Positions 31,789 through 41,600 of a DNA stretch of 64,000 nucleotides are shown one piece after another (positions within the stretch are counted from its first letter, which is position 1; each line of letters opens with the position of its first letter). A program made the translations under genes and the position numbers. The notes below the pieces were generated by a model. That model ran no database searches and was not told where the DNA came from. It saw nothing but the letters and a program-made list of their open reading frames with translations. Source of the stretch: an uncultured Christensenella sp. (GTDB lineage: Bacteria; Bacillota; Clostridia; Christensenellales; Borkfalkiaceae); assembly GCA_910586035.1 (NCBI GenBank), contig CAJUHT010000005.1:1-64000 (forward strand). The letters are read 5' to 3'.

Positions 31789-34462
31789 TCCCTGGCTGTT
31801 GCTGTTGGCGATTCCCCTTGCCGCGCTGTTTATCGTTCCCTTCTTTATCGCAATAAGAAAGGACAACGCAAACGGACACAATATCGCTTCGGGCGTCATC
31901 CATATTATTATGGCGCTTTTAATAGCGTTTGTAGCCGCGGGCACAAGCGTAATTACCACGGTAACGCAGACGGACGTGTACGTGCTTGCCGACGTTTCTT
32001 ACTCGGCTAATAAAAATCTTGACGTGGTTGACGGATATATCCGCGACCTCGGCAAATCGCTTCCCGACAATTCGAGAATGGGCGTGATATGCTTCGGCAG
32101 GGATACCCAGCTCATTACCCGTCTCGGCGAGAGGGTTAAAAGCGTTAAGACGGCGGAAGTGGACGACAGCGGCACCGATATAGTCGGCGCGCTCGACTAT
32201 GCCGGCTCGCTCTTCCGCGACAACGTTATAAAGCGCATAGTGCTTATAACCGATGGCAAGCAGACCGACCAGAGCGACGCCAACGCGTTAAAGACGCAGG
32301 TTACCGCTCTTGCGGACAGAAAAATTCACGTAGACGCCATTTATCTCGACGACAACCTTAAAGACGACGCGAGGGAAGTGCAGCTCTCCTCCGTGCAGTA
32401 CACCCAAACGGCTTGTTTAAACCGTCAGGAGAGCGCGGTAATAACTGTAAATTGCAGTTGCCCCGCAACCGGAACGAAAGACGGCGAGGTTAAGCCGTAC
32501 GAAGTGGAAGCGTTGTTCACTCTTTACAGAAACGGCGAAGTTTACAGGCAGAAAACCGAGTGGCTTACGCGCGGAAGCAACGCCGTCAGCTTCGATTTGC
32601 CTACGGGTGAAGCGGGCACTTTCGACTACGAAGTAAAAATGGAGTGCAAAGAGGACGAAAACAAGGTAAACAACGTAATCTCTTTCACCCAGAAAGTTTC
32701 CGACGAATTTAAAGTTTTGCTTATTACCGAGAATATCGAGGACGAAATACAGCTTAAAAAGATTTACGGCGAAAAGGCGCAAATCGACGCCCCCTACTAT
32801 CTTTCGGGGCAGGTTCCCTGTTCGGTGGAACAGCTTTGCGAGTACGACGAAATAGTCCTTTCGGACGTAAACGTGCTCGAATTGAACAATTCCGAGATGT
32901 TCCTTGCAAGTTTGGACACGGTCGTTTCCCTGTTCGGCAAAAGCTTGGTAACGTTCGGGGATATGCACATTCAAAACTATCCCAAGGGCGATTTAAAGGC
33001 GCTCAGCAATATGTTGCCCGTCGTGTTCGGCAAGAGCGAGGACGACCCCAAACTGTTCACTCTGCTTATCGATACTTCTTACAGCTTGGACCAGGACAAC
33101 AGATTTGTGCGCGCAAAGAGGGCGGCAAAGGAAATAATCAACCTGCTTTCCGACGAGGACTACGTTGCCATAGTCGAATTCAACGGCTACGCAAACACCG
33201 TATATCAGCCCGTGGAGCTCTCGCAGTCGCGCAAAGATTTGCTTGAAACGGTAGATATGCTCGGCACAAGCCAGGGCACAAATATCGGGTTGGGCATAGA
33301 CGCCGCTTACAATTTAATTAAGGGCGGGCGTTACAGCCAAAAGAAAATTATGCTCATTTCCGACGGTCTTTCCGAAAGCCTTAACGTTACCGACAAGGTT
33401 GCCGAAATGACGGCGGAGGGCATTTCCACCTCTTCGCTGGACGTGGGCAGGTACAAAAACAGCGAGGCTTCCGCCGCAAAGACGCTTTTGCAGAACATAG
33501 CCAACTTCGGCAAGGGCAAGTATATGGATATAAGCACCGAGTCCGACCTCGAAAGCGTTATTGCCAACGACTTGCCGCAGGAGAGCAACGACAGCCGCGG
33601 CAACCAATCGAGGGTGCGCATTAAAAGGCGTAGCGACAGCGTGCTCGACGGCATAGAAAACGACGAATTGGCTTCCAAAAAAAACTACGTTAACGACTAT
33701 CTTTTCGCGGTTGAAAAGGGAAGCGCGGTAACCGTGCTTACGGTAAACTACAACAGGCTCAGCAAACCCTCGCAGGAACCTTATCAGGCTCCGCTGTACT
33801 CTTACAGGGCGTACGGCAACGGCAGGGTATCCACTTTCACCAGCGCGATGAGCGGAAATTGGGTTTCGGGTATAGAAACTTCCATACGCGAAAAACTGTT
33901 TACGAACATTATGCAGACTAATATCCCCGCGGAAAAGACAAACTATCCCTTTATTTTGGACGTGGCGAAAGAGGACGGGTATTCGCAGATTACCCTAACT
34001 CCCGAAACGATGCGGTTAGACGCCGTAACGGGAATAGAGGTTACCAAACCCGACGGCGCTGTGGTAAGCGGAGTGTTTACCGTTCTTACTTCCAACTTCG
34101 GCTACACTTTGGAAACTCCCGATACGGGCAAGTACGTAATAAAGGTTAAATACTCTTACGGCGGGTACGAATACGAGGCGGAGCGCACGCTGAATATTTC
34201 CTATTCCTCCGAGTACGACAGCTTTGCGCTGTACGACGCCGCCGTGCTTCACAAGGCGATTGGCGCAAACGGTAAAGTAAGCGAAAACGGCAAGCTGACA
34301 ATAGTAAACGACGATAAGGAAGTCGGTCTGTACAATCTTTCCCTCAATCTGCCCCTGCTCAGCGCGTGCGTTGCGCTGTACGCGGTGGATATAGCAGTGC
34401 GCAAGCTTAAATGGGAAGATATCAGAAGCTTCTTTAAAAGAGGCAAGAAGGTTAAAAAGTAA
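31766..34462 (+). CDS. Membrane protein with two VWA domains
   Basis: An 898-residue protein with N-terminal membrane segments at about 8-30 and 42-66. A first VWA domain follows with VLADVSYSAN (near residue 73), then a beta-rich part. A second VWA domain near residue 435 has the metal motif LIDTSYSLDQ and VAIVEFNGYANTV. A C-terminal membrane segment (LPLLSACVALYAVDIA) and a short basic tail end it. Both DxSxS motifs look complete. It resembles the large BatA/VWA proteins of aerotolerance-type clusters, but the role there is not settled. It overlaps the previous gene by 23 bases and shares one base with the next lipoprotein gene (TAATG). Confidence 0.88.
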   Translation: MSSINFDNPWLLLLAIPLAALFIVPFFIAIRKDNANGHNIASGVIHIIMALLIAFVAAGTSVITTVTQTDVYVLADVSYSANKNLDVVDGYIRDLGKSLPDNSRMGVICFGRDTQLITRLGERVKSVKTAEVDDSGTDIVGALDYAGSLFRDNVIKRIVLITDGKQTDQSDANALKTQVTALADRKIHVDAIYLDDNLKDDAREVQLSSVQYTQTACLNRQESAVITVNCSCPATGTKDGEVKPYEVEALFTLYRNGEVYRQKTEWLTRGSNAVSFDLPTGEAGTFDYEVKMECKEDENKVNNVISFTQKVSDEFKVLLITENIEDEIQLKKIYGEKAQIDAPYYLSGQVPCSVEQLCEYDEIVLSDVNVLELNNSEMFLASLDTVVSLFGKSLVTFGDMHIQNYPKGDLKALSNMLPVVFGKSEDDPKLFTLLIDTSYSLDQDNRFVRAKRAAKEIINLLSDEDYVAIVEFNGYANTVYQPVELSQSRKDLLETVDMLGTSQGTNIGLGIDAAYNLIKGGRYSQKKIMLISDGLSESLNVTDKVAEMTAEGISTSSLDVGRYKNSEASAAKTLLQNIANFGKGKYMDISTESDLESVIANDLPQESNDSRGNQSRVRIKRRSDSVLDGIENDELASKKNYVNDYLFAVEKGSAVTVLTVNYNRLSKPSQEPYQAPLYSYRAYGNGRVSTFTSAMSGNWVSGIETSIREKLFTNIMQTNIPAEKTNYPFILDVAKEDGYSQITLTPETMRLDAVTGIEVTKPDGAVVSGVFTVLTSNFGYTLETPDTGKYVIKVKYSYGGYEYEAERTLNISYSSEYDSFALYDAAVLHKAIGANGKVSENGKLTIVNDDKEVGLYNLSLNLPLLSACVALYAVDIAVRKLKWEDIRSFFKRGKKVKK

Positions 34463-35886
34463 TGGTGGGAAAAGTGAAAAAATCTAAAACTTTTTTGGCT
34501 GTACTCGCCGCGTTGCTGTTTTCCGCAGTCTTTGCGGGTTGCGGCGAATACAAGCCTCCGCAGACGGGGGATAACAATCCCCCCGTCGGACCTGTCGACC
34601 CCAATCCGCCCGTAGACCCTACGCCCTCCGAGGACGCGTTCAAGGTAAGCCTTACCCTGCGCGACGGAAGCGCGTTTACCAAGGCTAATTATTCCAAAAT
34701 AACGACTTTGCAGGCGCAGTGGACTAACGCGGATAACACAAACGAAATTTACCGCGCGTATTTTAACGAGGAGGGAGTGGCTTCGAGGAGCGACCTCGAC
34801 GGCGACTACACCGTTACGCTGGTAACCCCTCCCGACGGATACACCTATAAATCTACCGACAAGAGCCACGAGGCGACCAACCTGTCAAAGGAAACCGATA
34901 TAGAGCTGTGGCCGCTTCTCAGCTTGGGCAAGCGGGAAATTTACGCAAATTCCACGCCCTACTACTCGCTGGCTTCGACGGGCGCGTACAGAATTTCCCT
35001 CGGCGTTGGCGAAAAGATAATGTTTAACTTTAAGCCGCAGGGGCAGGGCGAGTACTGTTTAGAAACGTTTGCCGACGTGGTTGCAAACGAAATAAACCCC
35101 AAGCTGGACGTGCACAACGGCAATTTGCCCGCGTATATGAACCCCGCAATCGCATCTTCGCAGGACGGGGGCGGCGCGGAAAACACTTATACCAAAAATA
35201 TAAAGTGGCTTTACAACGTTTCCTCCGACCAGGTGGGTAGCGGCTTGATTTTTAAACTGTATTCCGAAAGCCGCAATCCCAACGCCAAAGAGCTTTTAGT
35301 AGACTTCATTCTGGAATGGATGGACGACTATGACGACCCTACCTGGTTGCCCAGCGTGGAAGTGCCTATAACCGAAACGCTTGAAAAGCAGCAAACGCCC
35401 GCGGGCGCGTTTACGTTCTGCGCAAACCGCCCCGACGCGAACAAGACGCTTAACGCCAAAAACGTAAAACTCAACCCCGACGACGGCTATTATTACTATT
35501 ACGACGCTCAGACGGGTTACGGCGACAGACTGTACGCTATGCTCGGCGACGATAACGAGGTGCACTCGTCTTTCAACAACGCCAACATAAAACTCAACTA
35601 TATAATGCCCGACCGCAAGGAACGCGCAAAGAATTACGAAAATTTTGTGCGCGGGGCAAACGGATATATGGCAAACGCAAATTCGGACGGCTGTTACCCC
35701 GTTACGGAGGAGCTTAAACGGTTTTTGCAGGACTATGCAAAATCGCAGTCCCTCTTCTTCGACGGCAACGGTCTGGCGGAAACGAAGTATTACGAGGACG
35801 AAAACGGCAGACCTGTTCCCGGACCTGCGTACGTGTCGGACGAGAACAGCCAGTGGATGTACGCCTGCGGATATTACGCATTGTAA
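34462..35886 (+). CDS. Lipoprotein encoded in the MoxR-VWA operon
   Basis: A 474-residue lipoprotein: signal peptide with lipobox FAGC (Cys near 27), a Pro-rich linker (about 30-55), then a beta domain resembling a carboxypeptidase-regulatory/SpaA-like fold (LTLRDGSAFTKANYSKITTL to YTVTLVTPPDGY). A mixed alpha/beta region with many aromatic residues follows (DDGYYYYYDAQTGYGDRLY). I do not recognise a family for the larger part. Its TAATG coupling to the VWA gene is strong evidence that it works with, or is processed by, the MoxR-VWA complex. Confidence 0.8.
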   Translation: MVGKVKKSKTFLAVLAALLFSAVFAGCGEYKPPQTGDNNPPVGPVDPNPPVDPTPSEDAFKVSLTLRDGSAFTKANYSKITTLQAQWTNADNTNEIYRAYFNEEGVASRSDLDGDYTVTLVTPPDGYTYKSTDKSHEATNLSKETDIELWPLLSLGKREIYANSTPYYSLASTGAYRISLGVGEKIMFNFKPQGQGEYCLETFADVVANEINPKLDVHNGNLPAYMNPAIASSQDGGGAENTYTKNIKWLYNVSSDQVGSGLIFKLYSESRNPNAKELLVDFILEWMDDYDDPTWLPSVEVPITETLEKQQTPAGAFTFCANRPDANKTLNAKNVKLNPDDGYYYYYDAQTGYGDRLYAMLGDDNEVHSSFNNANIKLNYIMPDRKERAKNYENFVRGANGYMANANSDGCYPVTEELKRFLQDYAKSQSLFFDGNGLAETKYYEDENGRPVPGPAYVSDENSQWMYACGYYAL

Positions 35887-35929
35887 ACCGCCGATAAATT
35901 TTCCGCAATTTGCGAACAAGGTGAAGAAA

Positions 35930-38359
35930 ATGAAAAATACAAAACTTATTAAAATAATTTCCTGCTTAGCCGCTACGGTTCTGCTCGGCGCTTCAACGCT
36001 GGCGGGCTGTAAAAAGGAGGAGCACGCCTACCGCTGGACGGTAGAAACCGAAGCTACTTGTTCTACGACAGGCAAGCGGAGGGGAGTTTGCGGAATTCAC
36101 GCCGAGGTAAAGGAAGAGGTAATACCAATCGCTCCCGACAACCACGTTTACGGGGAATGGCAGGTGGAAAAGCCCACCGCGGACGCGGAGGGCTTGGCAA
36201 CCAAGATTTGCACGCTCAATTCGGCGCACACGAGCCGTACGGTTCTGCCTAAAATAACGGAGGACGGCGCGGGCTATCTGTCGTCCGAAATAACCAAGCC
36301 TTCTACTTCGATTGCCGAGGGCGAGCGCACGTTTGTGTTCGAGCACGCCGACGGCAACGTGGAGTTTACCGTAACTTTGCCCAAGCGCGCGGTTGAAAAC
36401 GTTGAGGACGCCGTGCTTCTCGGTTCTTCTCTCGGTCATTTGGTGCGTTCTGCAAGCGGCAGGTACAGCGACGCCAAGCACGCCAACGCCACGCCTTTCA
36501 GCTGTTACTACGGCGACGATTACACCCGCGTTTTAGACGGCGGCAATTCGGAAGCGTATTGGTACACCAAGGACGACGAAGGGAAAACTTTCGGAATTTT
36601 CGCGCAGGCGCAAATAAACAACGGCGAGCTGGGCGAGTTGAAGTCCGACCCGAAAGTAGTTGAAAATTCAACCGACGAAAACCTTCTCGGTTACGGATAT
36701 TCTTCGGGCGTAAACACCATACGCGGTTTCGGCGCGGAAGATACGCTTTTAAAGTACTATCAGGCTTACAGCTCCGCCAAGGCTAACGGCGAGGCGGTGT
36801 ATCCCGAGGAAAATCTTATAAAAGTGCTTGAAACGGGCGAGTACCGCGGCACTTTCTCTTACAGCCACGCGGAAACGCCCCACTTTGCGCGTTACACAAT
36901 AGAGTTCGAGCTGTATCCCACGGGCGTTATCAAAACTTTGAAAGTAAACACAATGTTTATCCGTACCTTCCTTATAGAGGTTGACGCCAACGGCAACCAG
37001 CTGTTCTATAAGGACGGACCCAAGAAGGGCGACATTGTATACGCCGAAGAATACGAATTGTCCGACGGCGCCAACCTGTACGAAAAGGACGGCGAAGGCA
37101 ACATAATTTACAGCGGCGTTAAAACCGATTGCGACGGCAACGTGCTTCTCGATAAGGACGGCAAAGAAATTCCCAGACCCAAGCCCTTGGGGCGCGACAC
37201 GAGGAAGTACTATTCCGACGCGCACGAGTTTGTCGTAAACAGGGTTTTGCAGTATGACGAGCCCGTGTTAAAGACGGAAAACGACGTCGTTCCCGAAAGC
37301 CCCTTTACCAGCGAAGATTTGTATATAAAATCTTTCAACGTAACTTACGGCGGAAAGGTTGTGGGGGAGGAGCGTGTATCCGTTCCCTCCAAAACCAAAG
37401 TAGACTTCGGCATAGCCGATATATTACCCACCACGGCGGGGCTCGATTACGACCCTATTATCCCTTATATCAGCACGCCTACGGGCGAAAAGCAGCTGAC
37501 AATACACGAAAGCGACAACTCTTTCAGTATGACGGGCTACTTCGATAAGGAGAAAAAGATAGTTTCAATCGTATCCAAGTATGCGGGCGAGGTTACGCTG
37601 GTTTTCAGGACTAAGGGCGGCAAAGTTGTAAAGAACGTAAATCTTACGGTAGAAAAGAGCGCGCCCACCACGATAAGCGCGGAGGTCTACGCCTATACCG
37701 ACGCGGACGGAACGGAAAGGCATATCTGGACGCAGTACACGTCCGAAAGCGCGCCCGTAACCGTATATGCGGGGCAAAAGCTGTATATCCGCGCGAAAGC
37801 TTCTCCCGAGGAAGAGCTTTACTGCGACACAAGCTTTAAAGCTTCGGTAGGCACGTCTGCGGCGGATAAGGTATCGTTTACCAATTACGTGGAATTCGAC
37901 GGCGGCAAAGTAAGTGAAATGGTTGCAAACACCGCGGGCGAGTACAGCGTATGGCTCGAATACGATAAGGCGGGCGACGTGTACACCTCTTTCAAGGTAA
38001 AAGTGCTCGACGTGCCCGATATGCGCGAACATTTAGACGGGCTGTATACTACAAGGTTGCAGTACTTCGGCGAAGACTCCCTGCCCGCCGACCTGAACGT
38101 AACTTTCAACAAGAGCGGGAGCGATTGGCGCCTCGGAACGATTACCGCGGAAGTAGACGGCAACACCGCAACCTATAAATACGTGTTTGACAGGGATACG
38201 GGCAAGCTTACTACCACGTTTGTAAGCGGCATACACGGCGCAACCGCCGACTTCGAATTTTCCATTAACGAAATGTACAAGTTGACCGTTACGCACTCCA
38301 CGGGCTTCGGCGACAATAAGGAAACGGTTGTTCTTGCCCGTCCCAAAACGGCGGAGTAA
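35930..38359 (+). CDS. Lipoprotein with Cys/His N-terminal repeats, last gene of the operon
   Basis: An 809-residue lipoprotein. I start at the ATG at 35930 behind AAGGTGA; the frame is open further back only inside the preceding gene. Lipobox LAGC at Cys26. Residues 30-100 hold two copies of a surface repeat of the type WTVETEATCSTTGKRRGVC...H.YGEW, which in other gut Firmicutes occurs many times in cell-surface proteins. The long middle part (about 120-500) looks like an enzyme-sized alpha/beta region; the rest is Ig-like beta sandwiches. The product is not recognised. It sits 43 bases after the previous lipoprotein gene and before a hairpin. Confidence 0.78.
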   Translation: MKNTKLIKIISCLAATVLLGASTLAGCKKEEHAYRWTVETEATCSTTGKRRGVCGIHAEVKEEVIPIAPDNHVYGEWQVEKPTADAEGLATKICTLNSAHTSRTVLPKITEDGAGYLSSEITKPSTSIAEGERTFVFEHADGNVEFTVTLPKRAVENVEDAVLLGSSLGHLVRSASGRYSDAKHANATPFSCYYGDDYTRVLDGGNSEAYWYTKDDEGKTFGIFAQAQINNGELGELKSDPKVVENSTDENLLGYGYSSGVNTIRGFGAEDTLLKYYQAYSSAKANGEAVYPEENLIKVLETGEYRGTFSYSHAETPHFARYTIEFELYPTGVIKTLKVNTMFIRTFLIEVDANGNQLFYKDGPKKGDIVYAEEYELSDGANLYEKDGEGNIIYSGVKTDCDGNVLLDKDGKEIPRPKPLGRDTRKYYSDAHEFVVNRVLQYDEPVLKTENDVVPESPFTSEDLYIKSFNVTYGGKVVGEERVSVPSKTKVDFGIADILPTTAGLDYDPIIPYISTPTGEKQLTIHESDNSFSMTGYFDKEKKIVSIVSKYAGEVTLVFRTKGGKVVKNVNLTVEKSAPTTISAEVYAYTDADGTERHIWTQYTSESAPVTVYAGQKLYIRAKASPEEELYCDTSFKASVGTSAADKVSFTNYVEFDGGKVSEMVANTAGEYSVWLEYDKAGDVYTSFKVKVLDVPDMREHLDGLYTTRLQYFGEDSLPADLNVTFNKSGSDWRLGTITAEVDGNTATYKYVFDRDTGKLTTTFVSGIHGATADFEFSINEMYKLTVTHSTGFGDNKETVVLARPKTAE

Positions 38360-38391
38360 CAAGCGGCTACAACTTAAAAGACAAAAATTAC

Positions 38392-38432
38392 AACCCCCTT
38401 GCGGTAAGTCAACGCAAGGGGGTTGCCGTTTT
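38392..38432 (+). terminator. Terminator of the MoxR-VWA operon
   Basis: A 12-bp stem AACCCCCTTGCG/CGCAAGGGGGTT (38392-38403 with 38413-38424), followed by GCCGTTTT, a weak T tract. Confidence 0.7.
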
Positions 38433-38502
38433 GCTATAAGCGATACTTAACTATGGTATAAGAAAACGCACTATTTAATACAAGTAAAATTACATAAAAC
38501 AC

Positions 38503-38531
38503 TTGCCAAAATGAATTTTCGGTGATAAAAT
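38503..38531 (+). promoter_or_regulatory. Promoter of the collagen-like lipoprotein gene
   Basis: TTGCCA (38503-38508), a 17-base spacer ending GGTGA and TAAAAT (38526-38531). It lies in the 313-base gap 38360-38672, which otherwise holds the operon terminator and leader hairpins. Confidence 0.65.
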
Positions 38532-38596
38532 ATAAATAAAATATGCGTATATAACAAAATATTCGCATAATTATGCAAAATATGGAAATATTTTTT

Positions 38597-38633
38597 CGGC
38601 GGAGCGTTGCCGTCGGCGGTGGGAAAACACCGC
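38597..38633 (+). other. Two hairpins in the leader of the collagen-like lipoprotein
   Basis: CGGC/GCCG (38597-38600 with 38609-38612) and GCGGTG/CACCGC (38616-38621 with 38628-38633, loop GGAAAA) stand between the promoter and the AAGGAG site. I recognise no riboswitch class. They may stabilise the mRNA or have no function. Confidence 0.35.
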
Positions 38634-38672
38634 TAACAAGTACCGTTTTTCTGAAATTTAAGGAGATAAGCT

Positions 38673-41600
38673 ATGAATAAAAAGGCAAAAATTATGCTCG
38701 TGCTTCTGTCTGCGGCAACTATGACCGCGGGCGTGCTGGGGCTTGCGGGCTGTAAGAAGAGCGGCAACACTAATGCAACTCCGAGCGTTGAGCAAACGTA
38801 TCAGAGTTACGTGGCGTACGCGCAGGCGAACAATTTAGAAGTGCTTTCCTACGACGAGTGGATACAGGCGATTCTGGGCGCGTCCAAACCCGGTCCCGCA
38901 GGACCTCAGGGCGAGGACGGCGAAAAGGGCGAGCAGGGCGACCCCGGCGAGCCCGGCGCAACTATCGATAGAATAGTGTTAAGCCCCGACGGCAAGGAAC
39001 TTATAATTTCCTATACCGACGGCAGGACGGAAGACCGCATTAAACTGCCCGAACAGGTAACGCACGTTCACACCTACGGCGGCGACGACGATATCGTTGT
39101 CCTTATCCCCAAGGGCGATAAGGACGGTCTTGGCTATAAGGTGTGCCAGGATAAGGGTTGCGACCACGTCGAACTCGTCGTTTTGAAAAAATCGTTTGAC
39201 GTAACCGTTAAAATGGACGGCAACCCCGTGGAGGGTATCGACGTAGTAATAAACGGTCAAAGGGCAACCTCTAACTCCAAGGGCGTTGCAAGCGTAGTTG
39301 ATTTCGGCGATTTCAACGACTACATAATTTCAGTAGATACGCAGGGCTACGCCACCGACAGGGTTTACAGGACGGGCAACGCTTCCACTATGGAAATAGG
39401 CATTTGCAAAGTTTTGGATTCTACCGTTGACGAGTACGGCAATAAGGTTGGCTTAGTCAACAGAGCCGATACGTTTTCTATGATAATAGGTACTGCCGAC
39501 GGTTGGGGCGGTATAGAGATTAGTGAAAATACCGTTTACGTAAGGGGCGGAGAAACGCAAGCCAAAAAATACCGTATAACGCCTTCTTCCGATGCGGCGG
39601 AAATCAAAGACGCGAATTACAACAACGTGCTTGTCGACGGTTCTTATACCGTAACCGTTCCCGCGGGCGGTTCCGTAGAAATAAAATTTACTGCAAATAG
39701 TATGAAGCTTGAACAGGCTCAACATCCAGCGGGCGACGATTTTGTATATAAAATTACGGTAGAGGAGTTGCCCAGCCCCGTTGAAGGCTCGGAAGATTTA
39801 CCCCTTCTTTCGCCCTCTAACGAAGCAGTAACTCTTCCCGAGGGGGCTACCGATTGGGTGTACTATACCTGGAATAACCCCGACAGGTCGATAGGTGAAA
39901 TCAGCTTCGAGCTTACGGGCGTAGACGTTGAGTTCTCTTTCAAGGAATACAAAAATTGGAAGGTTACGGATAAAGCGCCCATAGCGGTAAGCGAGGGGCA
40001 GAGTTATAAACTTGTAGACGGCTCGAACAACGTAAACGCGACAAAACCTTATTCGTTTAGGGTTAAAGCTCAAAGCGGCGCAACGGAAGCTTCGTTTAAA
40101 ATAAATGCATTAACTCCTTTGGGAACGTTGTTGAATCCTCAGGTTGCTAAGCTTGGCGAACGCAATGCCTATGATTACGGTAGCAACCAAACGGACACCG
40201 CAAAGAAATGGTTTAAATTTGACGTTCAGCAGGGCGAATATATCGTAGCGCTTGAAGGTTATGAGTATAGCATTTATAAAGGTAAACCGCAAAGCGAGAA
40301 CGAAAGAGGTTTGTATTATTCTCAGGAATCTAAGAGTTTGGTAAAACTTGACGCCGGTGAATATTATATTGCCGTTAATTCTCAAATGATAGATAATAAC
40401 AGGGTGTGCGCGTTTACCTTACGCAATTATAATGCGGCGGAGGACGAGGGTACAATCCTTTCCAAGCCCAAGGCAATAACCGTAGACCTGTCGGGCGGCA
40501 ACGCAACTTTCGAAACGGCGTCGGTTGTAACGGGAACAACAACTTATTATACTTTCAACGCGCCTAATAACGGAACATTGAAAGTTTCGGCATCGGTTGC
40601 CGACGGCAATTTATCCGATTATAATGTTTTCCTTAGTAATGCAAACGGGTCAATGACTACGCGAACCGAGGTAACTTATAAAAAGGATAATAAAATAATA
40701 GTTTCGGCAGTATCCTATGCCGAAGGCGTAACTTCTTTCACCGTTAAACTCGAATGGACGGAAGAGAAGCCCGTCGACCCCCCCGTCGACCCCCCCGTCG
40801 ACCCTGGAAATCCCGATAATCCCGAGCCTCCCAAGCCCGTTGCAAAGGCACACGTTTTCACCGTTACCGACAGCAAGGGCGCGGCGGTTGCAGGCGTTAA
40901 GGTTTCGGTTGTTATCGACGCGGAAACTAAGGTTGAAGGCACTACCGACGAAAACGGCAACGTAACGCTCAGCTTTATCCCCGGCGCATACAAGGTAAAT
41001 CTTTCCGGCTACGACGCCGACGAATATCTGTACGAAGGGTTTACGACAAAGGCGAACAGCCAGACCTGCGCCGTAAAACTGCGCAACGATAAGGTTACCT
41101 ACGCGTTTACCGTAAAGGTAAAGGAAGGCGCAAATCTTTTCGGCGCTACCGTAAAAATTATGAACGGCGAAACCGTCGTTGCGGAAAGTACCGATACGGA
41201 TAACGACGGAATTGTAAACGTAAGCGTATTCTTACCCTCGGCGGGCAGCTACAAGGCGGAAATAATTCTTGCCGAAGCGGACGCCGCTAAGTATACTCTC
41301 GGACCCAACGATATCTACGAACTTCACGGAGGCAACAAGAACGACCCCAAATTTACGGTTGAATTTGTCGACGTAACCGAATACGTAATAAACGTTTCGG
41401 GCGCGTACGGAGTAAATCTCGAAGGCATCACGGCTACGGTAACGTACGGCAAAAAGGTTGTCGGCGAGGCGACTGCAAATGCGGACGGAATCATCAAACT
41501 CAAAGTTTACGGCGCTACGGCAAACGTAATTTCGTTCAGCAACCTGCCCGATGGCTACCTGCTCGCTTCGTTTAACGGCGCGGCAACCTCCGAAAGCTAT

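Noticed and set aside
35645..35929. Long extension of the lipoprotein at 35930
   Set aside because: It overlaps the previous gene in another frame and would remove the signal peptide from the N terminus.
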